Assembly: GCF_014284125.1 (NCBI RefSeq)
Contig: NZ_JACOFX010000023.1
Location: forward strand, 1 to 64,000
Length of the DNA stretch: 64,000 bases
Source: Undibacterium umbellatum
Lineage (GTDB): Bacteria; Pseudomonadota; Gammaproteobacteria; Burkholderiales; Burkholderiaceae_D
Direction of reading: 5' to 3'
Positions within the stretch are counted from its first letter, which is position 1. Each line of letters opens with the position of its first letter. The notes under the pieces were generated by a model. That model searched no databases and had not been told where the DNA came from. It was given only the letters and a program-made list of their open reading frames with translations. The translations under genes and the position numbers were made by a program. This document shows positions 43,358-51,011 of the stretch, piece by piece.

Positions 43358-45556
43358 CTACAACTTCAGTTCCCATACCAGGCGCCAGGTGCGCGCTGTT
43401 TGTTGCTGGCCGGCTTCTGTCCAGCGTGAACTCTCGTCGGTATAGCTACCGTATTCGACTTTGTCTTGTTGCAGGACGTTAGCGATGGAAAATCGTAGCT
43501 GGCTTTGCTTGCTTTGTTTCCAGGACAGGTAGATGTCAAGGTGGCGTCTGGGGTTGCTGTGTCCGGTAAGGTAGGCAGATTCACGCAAGCTGTCCGCAGC
43601 CTGGTAGTTGTAGTCTGCACCTATGCGCCAGGCTGGCTGTAACTGGTAATCGGCACCAACGTTGATCAGTAAACCGGTTTGATGTGCCAGGTGATTATCG
43701 GGACCTGGCACTTGCTCTACGGTAGACCAGTTACGGTTGAGGTTGCCATGTATTTCTATGGCGGGCATCTCAATGGCCAGCTTGCTTCCCAACTCTTGCA
43801 GATTGGCCTTGGCTTCAATTTCCAGGCCGACTATTCTGGCGCGACCATTATTGGAAAGGCTCGCTACCCAGCTTTTACCGTTCTGTTGGAGTTGCTCCAG
43901 CATGACATCATCGATGCGCCGCCAGTAGGCATTGGCGCTGATGACGCTGCCTTCTGTCAGGTAGTGTTCGTAGGCCAGCTCCAGGCCCCAGGCGCGTTCT
44001 GGCCGCAAGTTGGGATTGCCCTGAAAATCTGCATTCAGCGGAGTGTTGTTATTGTCGATGCGAAATCGGCGCGGCACCAGATTGGCGACCGTAGGCAGCT
44101 TGAAGCTGCGGTTGAGGGCCATGCGCCATTGTCTTTGTGCATCGAGCTTCCAGACGCTCTGCAGGATGGGGCTGAGCATGTTTGATTTATTCTGGAAGTC
44201 GAAAGCACCAGCCTCTTTGCTATTGCTGTTGATGCGCTCCATGCGCAAACCCAGGTAGGCTGACCAGGCACTGTTGATGGTCCATTCGTCTTGTATGTAG
44301 ACCGCCAGTTTTTGCAAGCTGGCCTGATAGGCATGGGTATCGCTGGGTGTGGGGCCAGATGAGGTGAAAAATTCTAGTTCATCGCGGTTTTCATGCCGCA
44401 ATGCGCGGCTGGCTTCCCAGCCCAGGCTGAGTACATGCGACTCTGAATATGGGGCCAGATATTTTCCATTGAAGCGGTATTCACTTTCATCAGCGTCACC
44501 AGTGACATAGCGGTGTACCGCCAGTGCTCCGGTCTTGTCTTTGCCCCAGAACTGGAATTTGGCAGAGCGGTCGAAGCTGTTCCAGCCAAAATTCATATTC
44601 AGCTTGGCACTGTCGGCCAGACGGCGCTCCCAACTGATATCGTTGCGTGAGGTGAGTATATGGGCAGCCCAGATGCTGTGGTTGTCAGGGAATTCTGTGC
44701 TGGCATACGGACCAGGGTTTTCTTTTTCATGTTTGGCTTGCTCCAGCCTGGTCAGGTTGAGATTGCCTTGCCAGTTGATGCTGTCTTGCGCATCGATTTT
44801 CCAGTTCAGACGTGGTGACAGGCTGGCGACGTCGCGACGATTTTGCTGGCTTTGCTGTAGCAATCTGTCGGTTTGCACTTGCCATGCAGTATTTGTGTTA
44901 GCTCGTGTCGAATAACTCTCGTTCTGGATCGCATTGATTTCCGTGCTATTGCTTTCCAGGGTACCTGCCAGGACATAGGAAATGTCGGCCTGTGTGCCGG
45001 GCAATTGATCACCCATACTCCAGGACAAATTGCCGGACAGACGGCCATCTTGCATGCTGGCATTAGATTTCATTTCAGACCCCTGCTTGCTGCTTTTTTT
45101 CTTGAGGATGATGTTGATGGTCCCGGCTATGCTTTGGGCGCTGACATCGGCACCGGCAACGCGCATGACCTCTATGCTTTCTATCAAGTCCGGCGCTATG
45201 CTGTCTATGCTGAAGCCGACTGGTGTTGCCTGACCATTGAGCAAGATCTGGGTATAGCCATTGCCGAGACCACGCATGCGTATCTCGGCGCCCCTGCCCT
45301 TGTTTTCTGTAACACTGATGCCAGGCAGGCGCTTGAGGACTTCACTGACATTGGTGTCACCGTATTTTTCTATGTCTTCATGGCCATACACGACGCGCAT
45401 GCTTACATCGTCCTGTCTGTCGCGGTTGGGTTGGCTTTTGGCGCTGATTTCCACCTGTTGCGGGGTTTGCTGTGCCGTCGCTGCCTTGCTGGCGAATAGC
45501 GTCAGTATGCTCAAAGCAATGGTGGACAGACGTGTCGAGGTCTGCTGAAAAAGCAT
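43358..45556 (-). CDS. TonB-dependent outer-membrane receptor
   Basis: A 732-residue receptor with a signal peptide ending near TAQQ, then a plug domain (about 45-155; YGDTNVSEVLKRLPGISV, IRMRGLGNGYTQILLNGQ) and a beta-barrel ending in the aromatic-rich LVWELKL. The RMRGLGNGYTQILLNG text is close to receptors for siderophores or small ligands of the FepA/CirA-like group. The ligand is unknown. Its position between the M56-S11 sensor and the beta-lactamase, with gaps of 86 and 80 bp on the same strand, is unusual and suggests co-regulation; a muropeptide or glycan ligand would make sense but is speculation. Confidence 0.9.
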   Translation of the reverse strand: MLFQQTSTRLSTIALSILTLFASKAATAQQTPQQVEISAKSQPNRDRQDDVSMRVVYGHEDIEKYGDTNVSEVLKRLPGISVTENKGRGAEIRMRGLGNGYTQILLNGQATPVGFSIDSIAPDLIESIEVMRVAGADVSAQSIAGTINIILKKKSSKQGSEMKSNASMQDGRLSGNLSWSMGDQLPGTQADISYVLAGTLESNSTEINAIQNESYSTRANTNTAWQVQTDRLLQQSQQNRRDVASLSPRLNWKIDAQDSINWQGNLNLTRLEQAKHEKENPGPYASTEFPDNHSIWAAHILTSRNDISWERRLADSAKLNMNFGWNSFDRSAKFQFWGKDKTGALAVHRYVTGDADESEYRFNGKYLAPYSESHVLSLGWEASRALRHENRDELEFFTSSGPTPSDTHAYQASLQKLAVYIQDEWTINSAWSAYLGLRMERINSNSKEAGAFDFQNKSNMLSPILQSVWKLDAQRQWRMALNRSFKLPTVANLVPRRFRIDNNNTPLNADFQGNPNLRPERAWGLELAYEHYLTEGSVISANAYWRRIDDVMLEQLQQNGKSWVASLSNNGRARIVGLEIEAKANLQELGSKLAIEMPAIEIHGNLNRNWSTVEQVPGPDNHLAHQTGLLINVGADYQLQPAWRIGADYNYQAADSLRESAYLTGHSNPRRHLDIYLSWKQSKQSQLRFSIANVLQQDKVEYGSYTDESSRWTEAGQQQTARTWRLVWELKL

Positions 45557-45642
45557 GATGTTTTCTTTCTTCTGATTTGAAAAGGCGTGAGCAGTCCCTG
45601 CGCCATTATTGGCGCAAGGCTGTCATGCGTGGAAAATTTGGT

Positions 45643-47460
45643 TTAGCTTTGTGTTGCTGCTTCCAGCGCGTTACGTATCTGCACAATATCGTCAGTGCGC
45701 ACATCGCTGTTTTTTGCATTCAGCAAGACCATGATGACGGGCTTGCCTGCAATAATGGTTCGCATGGTCAGGCAACGGCCCGCGATTTTGGAGTAGCCAG
45801 TTTTAGAGAGGCTGATATCCCACTCCTTGTTGCCAGTCAGGTCGTTCGTGCTTTGGTATTCGTAGGTTTTGTCAGCGACGGTATATTGTCCTTCACTACG
45901 GCTGGTCAGCTTGCGCAGTTCAGGATAAGCGACGGTGGCCTTTACCAGGCGCGCCACATCCCTGGCACTGGAACGGTTGTTTTCCGAGATGCCAGCGGCT
46001 TCTTCCAGGTGGGTAGCCTGCAAACCCAGGCTGGCAGTTTTATTCTGTAAGGCAGTGATAAAGGCTTGCTTGCCACCGGGGTAGCTCCTGGCCATGGCCC
46101 TGGCAGCAGCATTGCTGGAAGGGATAAGCATCAGTTCCAACAATGTCTGGCGCGGCAAGGCCATGCCCGGCTGGAGTTTGACCTGGGTGTTTTGCCAGCC
46201 TATCAAATCTTCTTTGGTAAAGGTGATGCGCTCGCTCATATCCAGTTTGGCATCCAGCATGACCATGGCTGTCACCAGCTTGCTTATTGAGGCTATTGGT
46301 ACGATGGTGTCGGCATTTTTTTCCAGCAAGACTTTGCCACTTTGCTCATCCATGACCAGTACATGGCCCGAGCTGGTTTTGACGTAGGCACTCAGGTGAA
46401 CCGGCGTTTCTGATTTTTTGTTAGCAATTGGCAAGGATGGCTCTGGTGCAGCACTAACCTGGGTCTGCAATACCAGCAACAGGGCGGCGGCAATGCCGAG
46501 GACGGGCGCGGCCATTTTCCAGTGCCAGGGCTGAACGTCGGGGCGAACCAGACGTTTGATGCGTGATAACAAATCACCGCCGCTGGCTGCCAGGGCGGCC
46601 TGTGGCATGCCAGCAATCTGCAGCTTATCCAGCACTTGCAGGGCGCGTGCCAGCGGGCGTGCCTGCCCCATCATGGTCGCTGCCATGTCGTCGGCAATCA
46701 GCTCTCTTTCAGCATCAATACGCTTGGATATCCACCACACTGCGGGATGGTAAAACAGCATTGACAGGACCAGGTTTTGCAAGAGGTTGACGGCATAGTC
46801 CCAGCGTTTGATGTGGGCCAGTTCATGTGCCAGCAAGGCTTCCAGCATATCGGGTGACATGCCGGTCAGCAAAGAAGCAGGCATGACGACCACGGGCTTG
46901 AGGCAGCCATAGGTGACCGGGCTTATCAGGTCTTTCTGGAACTTCAACGTCACCTGGCGACGAATGGCAAGCTGGTAAGCCAGTTGATTGGTGCGTGCCT
47001 GCCATTGCTGCATCAGGGCTGCAATATCATTGCCATTTTGGCCCAGCCGATAAACCCATAGCAGGCCCAGCGCCAGGCGCATCAGCATGAGTAGTACACC
47101 CATGCTCCAGACGCTGACCATCAGCGGCAGCCAGGCTTCTATCCGGGCTGCCAACATGCTTTGTTTGACCCAGACCAGGTCCAGCGAGACATTGGCCTTG
47201 CCAGCCAGTTGTATCGCGGTCTCCAGGCTGATGGTTTGTGGATCTTGCCATTGCTGCAGCACACCCAGCGCTGGCCACAACAGGCACATAAGCATGGCCA
47301 AACAAGCCAGCATATAGCGCAATTGCGGACGGGCATTGCGGGTCAGGGCCAGCAGAATAGCGCAGACACTGGCGATCAGCGCGCCTTGCCAGACAAAGTG
47401 CAACAGGGGCCAGCCCAGTAGTTCAGTGAGCGTATATTCTGTAAATGTAGCTGGTGTCAT
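45643..47460 (-). CDS. BlaR1-type M56 membrane protease fused to an S11 D-Ala-D-Ala peptidase domain
   Basis: A 605-residue protein. Residues 1-340 form a BlaR1/MecR1 M56 module: helices near 20-65 and 105-138, zinc motif HELAH at 212-216, the downstream acidic AERELIADD (250-258), and a last helix at 317-336. Residues 345-605 form a periplasmic S11 domain of the PBP7/PbpG type with SISK at 391-394, SSN at 448-450 and KTG at 553-555. Classical BlaR1 instead ends in a class D-like penicillin-binding domain. The likely mechanism is acylation of Ser391, or loss of substrate, activating the cytoplasmic protease against the repressor. It overlaps the repressor gene by 4 bp. Confidence 0.9.
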   Translation of the reverse strand: MTPATFTEYTLTELLGWPLLHFVWQGALIASVCAILLALTRNARPQLRYMLACLAMLMCLLWPALGVLQQWQDPQTISLETAIQLAGKANVSLDLVWVKQSMLAARIEAWLPLMVSVWSMGVLLMLMRLALGLLWVYRLGQNGNDIAALMQQWQARTNQLAYQLAIRRQVTLKFQKDLISPVTYGCLKPVVVMPASLLTGMSPDMLEALLAHELAHIKRWDYAVNLLQNLVLSMLFYHPAVWWISKRIDAERELIADDMAATMMGQARPLARALQVLDKLQIAGMPQAALAASGGDLLSRIKRLVRPDVQPWHWKMAAPVLGIAAALLLVLQTQVSAAPEPSLPIANKKSETPVHLSAYVKTSSGHVLVMDEQSGKVLLEKNADTIVPIASISKLVTAMVMLDAKLDMSERITFTKEDLIGWQNTQVKLQPGMALPRQTLLELMLIPSSNAAARAMARSYPGGKQAFITALQNKTASLGLQATHLEEAAGISENNRSSARDVARLVKATVAYPELRKLTSRSEGQYTVADKTYEYQSTNDLTGNKEWDISLSKTGYSKIAGRCLTMRTIIAGKPVIMVLLNAKNSDVRTDDIVQIRNALEAATQS

Positions 47461-47864
47461 GATTTTTTCTCGTCCTGCAGAATTTGTTCGATTTCATCAC
47501 GTTCCTTGTCGGTGACATGGCCGCCGCGCAAGGCCGCCAGCACCATTGCCTTGCCTGAACCAGCAAAGACTTTTTGTATCATGTCCTTGAGCAAGTTGGT
47601 TTGCAGGGAATCCTGTTCTTGCGAAGGAGCATACACATGCGAGCGCTGGCTTTCATCGCGCGTCAGTATCCCCTTGCCATGCATGATTTGCAGATGGCGC
47701 AAGACCGTGGCATAGGCCAGGTCAGGACGTTCTTCCTGTATGGTTTCATGCAATTGCTTGGCACTCATGGGGCCATGCTGCCACAAGACCTTGAGCAGGT
47801 TCAGCTCAGAGGCAGTGGGCTTGGGGATAGAGGATTTTGCAACAGAAGAAGGCATACTCAGCAT
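47457..47864 (-). CDS. blaI: BlaI/MecI-family repressor
   Basis: A 135-residue winged-helix repressor: ASELNLLKVLWQHGPMSAKQLHE, then YATVLRHLQIMHGKGILTRDES as recognition helix and wing, followed by a C-terminal dimerisation part with LLKDMIQKVFAGS. In classical systems BlaR1 triggers cleavage within the dimer region. The stop overlaps the M56-S11 gene start (ATGA), as in bla operons. ATG 47864 is taken; 47855 is possible. Three TCTAGA palindromes lie immediately upstream and are the expected operators. Confidence 0.92.
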   Translation of the reverse strand: MLSMPSSVAKSSIPKPTASELNLLKVLWQHGPMSAKQLHETIQEERPDLAYATVLRHLQIMHGKGILTRDESQRSHVYAPSQEQDSLQTNLLKDMIQKVFAGSGKAMVLAALRGGHVTDKERDEIEQILQDEKKS

Positions 47865-47894
47865 CCGATTTAAACAATGGATGCAGAATAAATG

Positions 47895-47930
47895 TTCTAG
47901 AAACTTTTGTCTAGAACTTTTTTTCTAGAT
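47895..47930. promoter_or_regulatory. Triple TCTAGA operator upstream of the blaI-type gene
   Basis: TCTAGA occurs at 47896-47901, 47910-47915 and 47924-47929, centre to centre exactly 14 bp apart; the first is the full palindrome TTCTAGAA. The array occupies the 69 bp between the repressor start and the end of the GNAT gene. No such array lies in front of the TonB receptor or the beta-lactamase, which supports one promoter for all four genes. The sequence differs from the TACA/TGTA half-sites of staphylococcal BlaI/MecI. Confidence 0.75.
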
Positions 47931-47933
47931 TAT

Positions 47934-48617
47934 CTACGTGCATAGCCGTATCGTCCTGGCCAGCGATACCGCATGGTCGTCGAAACCCATTCCCAGATAC
48001 AGGCGATGCAATTGCTCATGCTCAAGCAAAACCCGCAAAAAGATCTTTTCCTGTTCTTGCAGGTGACGGCGTATCAAAGCGAGCACCAGTCGCCTGGCCC
48101 AGCCCTGCCCCTGGAAATCTGGATGAGTGCAAACGCCACTGATTTCCCGGTAGCCACCAGCACAATGACGCGCACCAGCCATGGCAAACAGATGCGGGCC
48201 ATCGAAGACGCCAATGTAATCACCCAGTTGCAGGCTTCCTGCGCTGAAGGGACCAGGCTTGGTCAGGCTGACCAATTGCATGGCGGCGGGCGCTTGCAAT
48301 GGCCCCAGGCGGATGGCGTTTAATGTCTGGTCAGCGGCGGGCATGCCAGCATTCCAGAGCATCTTTTGCAGATCGCACTCAGCATCAACTGCCCAGCCCT
48401 GTGGCAGACTGACTGTCTCCAAGCCATCGTAATACAGTTGCTCACCGGGTGCGACCAGCCCGGCCAGCGTGGCAAAATCAGGCCTGGCCTGGTCGGCAAA
48501 CCCGACGAATGCAGGAAAACCAGCGGCATAGCGGCGCGCACTGGCATTGCCCACAGTGAATTGCGCATGCGGGCCCAGCAGGGTGTGCCATACAATATTG
48601 TCGAGCAAGTTTTCCAT
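47934..48617 (-). CDS. GNAT-family N-acetyltransferase
   Basis: A 227-residue protein with a C-terminal GNAT domain: ISGVCTHPDFQGQGWARRLVLALIRRHL carries the acetyl-CoA-binding Q/RxxGxG/A motif near 165-180, followed by LYLGMGFDD. The N-terminal half (HAQFTVGNASARRYAAGFPAFVGF) resembles the FR47-like group. The substrate is unknown. The ATG at 48617 has GGTGGAG directly upstream; a GTG lies two codons earlier. It ends only 4 bp before the blaI operator array. Confidence 0.83.
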   Translation of the reverse strand: MENLLDNIVWHTLLGPHAQFTVGNASARRYAAGFPAFVGFADQARPDFATLAGLVAPGEQLYYDGLETVSLPQGWAVDAECDLQKMLWNAGMPAADQTLNAIRLGPLQAPAAMQLVSLTKPGPFSAGSLQLGDYIGVFDGPHLFAMAGARHCAGGYREISGVCTHPDFQGQGWARRLVLALIRRHLQEQEKIFLRVLLEHEQLHRLYLGMGFDDHAVSLARTIRLCT

Positions 48618-48629
48618 CTCCACCTTTTT

Positions 48630-49808
48630 TCAACTCTTTGCCAGCATTCTGTCTTCATGCCTGGGTGCTGGCCACAGACCTGCCGGACGTTTCAGCATGA
48701 CAAGGACCATGGTCAGGCCCAGCAGCAACTGGCGCAAGACTTCAGGTTCTATCAACATGTGGCCGAACAATTGTTGCTGCACAGGTTGCACCAGATAGCG
48801 CAATACCTCGGGCAGTATGGCCAATAGTACCGCACCAAGAATCACGCCGGGGATATGCCCTATGCCACCCAGTATCACCATGGACAAGACCGTAATCGAT
48901 TCATTCAGTGAAAACGATTCCGGTGAAACAAAACCTTGAAACACGGCAAACATGGCACCGGCCACACCACCAAAGGACGCCCCCATGGCAAAGGCCAGCA
49001 ATTTGATATTGCGGGTATTGATACCCATGGCAATGGCTGCGGTCTCATCTTCACGGATGGCGACAAAGGCACGCCCCAGACGCGAGTCATGCAGGCGCAC
49101 AGTCACGAAGATAATGCCAGCGCACAGGCTTAAAAAAAGAAAGTAGTAGGCATTCACGGATGGCATGGAAAAACCTGCAAAATGCACGGTCGCCTGCGAG
49201 CCTGGCTCTCCCCCCAGGGACACGCCAAAGATGCGTATGTGGTCTATCATGTTGATGCCCTTGGGGCCATCGGTGATATTGACAGGCGCATTCATGTTGA
49301 CGATGAAGATGCGCACGATTTCACCAAAGCCCAGGGTGACGACGGCCAGGTAATCACCACGCAACTTGAGGGTCGGTGCGCCCAGCAGTGCCCCCAGTGC
49401 GGCGGCCAGCGCCGCAGCTAGCGGGACGATGATCCACACCGACAAATGTATGCCGTGCTGGGCAATCTCTGGCCCGTACAACCACAGCAAGGCCTGCCCC
49501 AGCATGGGGAAATTGTTGACCACAGATTCCAGCAAGACAGCGAATTGCGGTGAAGCCAGCAAGGCCGTCATATACGCGCCCATGGCATAGAAGGCGATAT
49601 AACCCAGATCGAGCAAGCCAGCAAAACCGACGACAATATTCAAACCCAGCGCCAGCATGATGTAGAGCAAGGCAAAATCCATGATGCGTACCCAGGCATT
49701 GCCAAACTGCATGGCAACAAAGGGGAAAGCCAGCATCACGAAGATCAGTAGCGCCAGCAGGGGATATGCCTGGCGGGGGTTGGCTCGGGTATCAAAGTAA
49801 TGGGACAT
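48630..49808 (-). CDS. Branched-chain amino acid ABC transporter permease (LivM type), orphan
   Basis: A 392-residue permease with about ten hydrophobic segments. LivM-type motifs are NIVVGFAGLLDLGYIAFYAMGAY near 75-97, LRGDYLAVVTLGFGEIVRI near 160-180, and the EAA-loop region AIREDETAAIAMGINTRNIKLLAFAMGASFGGVAGAM. The start MSHYFDTRANP at 49808 is chosen over 49859. No LivH, ATPases (LivG, LivF) or binding protein lie in the neighbourhood, so this is an orphan subunit whose partners must be encoded elsewhere. An AraC gene precedes it on the same strand. Confidence 0.88.
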   Translation of the reverse strand: MSHYFDTRANPRQAYPLLALLIFVMLAFPFVAMQFGNAWVRIMDFALLYIMLALGLNIVVGFAGLLDLGYIAFYAMGAYMTALLASPQFAVLLESVVNNFPMLGQALLWLYGPEIAQHGIHLSVWIIVPLAAALAAALGALLGAPTLKLRGDYLAVVTLGFGEIVRIFIVNMNAPVNITDGPKGINMIDHIRIFGVSLGGEPGSQATVHFAGFSMPSVNAYYFLFLSLCAGIIFVTVRLHDSRLGRAFVAIREDETAAIAMGINTRNIKLLAFAMGASFGGVAGAMFAVFQGFVSPESFSLNESITVLSMVILGGIGHIPGVILGAVLLAILPEVLRYLVQPVQQQLFGHMLIEPEVLRQLLLGLTMVLVMLKRPAGLWPAPRHEDRMLAKS

Positions 49809-49890
49809 GGGCCTTCCTGGCGGTTTAAGTGGGGATGATCTTAAGCATCCCTCACGCATGCCGCTACCACGATCTTGCTCAGATTCTTGC

Positions 49891-50748
49891 TCAAAGCATA
49901 CTGCTGCGCTGGCGCGACTGCGTCGGTGTCATGCCAAACACGGAACGGAAGCTGGAAGTGAAGTGACTGTGATTGGCGAAGCCAGATGCATGGGCGATCT
50001 GCGTCAGGTCTGTGCATGCCACCTGCATGGCCCGCAGTGCCTGGGCCAGGCGCGTGCGTATCAGGTAGCGGTGTACCGGCAAGCCGACCTCTTCCCTGAA
50101 TACCCTGGACAGGTGAAATGGCGTGGTATGCACATGGCGGGCCAGCTCATCGAGCGCCCATTCCTGATGTGGGTATAGCGAGAGCAGTTCTTTGACAGAC
50201 TCGACTTGCTGGCGTCGGCGTGCCTGTGTCAGCTTTTGCCTGACACGCTCTTGCAGCCTGTTATCAACACATGCTGCCTGTACCGATGCCATCAGCATGG
50301 AAACGCTGATTTCTTGCACTGCCAGTTTATCGACGACAGGTGCCTGCAAATGCCGCCACAGCAATTCACGATTGAGTACACTGGCAGGCGGCAACAAGCA
50401 ATGCGGCCTGAGTGCGGGTACATATAGCTGCTCTACTCCGGCAACTTCGGATAGTATTTGCATCAGTGCTTCTTTTGAGAAATCCAGTACCAGCGCCTCA
50501 TCCCCTATGTCGCCAGGGAAAGTAATGCGATAGGGCTGGCCAACACCAAGAAAGATCGCATGATTCGCGTTCGCAATGACATGTTGTTTAGGACCGTCAT
50601 GCTTGGCCAGCACACCGGCAATGGGTAGCAGGATCAAGTCGGCGGTTTCGCACTCCAGCTCTTTCGTATCCTCGGGCGCAGGTCTTGCCACGCCATGCCG
50701 GATGGATAGCAGCTCACTTTGAAAGAGGTTACGCAGCACCAAGGCCAT
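49891..50748 (-). CDS. AraC-family regulator
   Basis: A 285-residue regulator with an N-terminal cupin-like sensor part (about 30-130, starting ARPAPEDTKELECETADLILLPIAG in pieces) and the C-terminal AraC DNA-binding domain (about 180-280; WALDELARHVHTTPFHLSRVFREEVG, then ACTDLTQIAHASGFANHSHFTSSF). The start is ATG 50748; TTG 50754 is two codons upstream. It precedes the orphan LivM gene and diverges from a P-type ATPase. Target and ligand are unknown. Confidence 0.87.
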   Translation of the reverse strand: MALVLRNLFQSELLSIRHGVARPAPEDTKELECETADLILLPIAGVLAKHDGPKQHVIANANHAIFLGVGQPYRITFPGDIGDEALVLDFSKEALMQILSEVAGVEQLYVPALRPHCLLPPASVLNRELLWRHLQAPVVDKLAVQEISVSMLMASVQAACVDNRLQERVRQKLTQARRRQQVESVKELLSLYPHQEWALDELARHVHTTPFHLSRVFREEVGLPVHRYLIRTRLAQALRAMQVACTDLTQIAHASGFANHSHFTSSFRSVFGMTPTQSRQRSSML

Positions 50749-51011
50749 AGTCAAAAAACCTAAAAAAACAAATTATTGCTCTATGAAAATATCGCAAGTC
50801 CTACAATAAGCCTGTTTAGCTTATCCCTATTTTTATGAATGAAAATTTTGATTTATAGGTTTTCACTGAACAAGCTATTGATAGAACAGTAGCGAATGGC
50901 GGAAACCTGGCTCATTCTTTTTTACTGCACTCACCTTGAGCTTGATCAACATGTCTGCCAGCTTATCTATGTAAAGCTGTATTACCTAACTATCGTTGAC
51001 TGGCGCCATAC

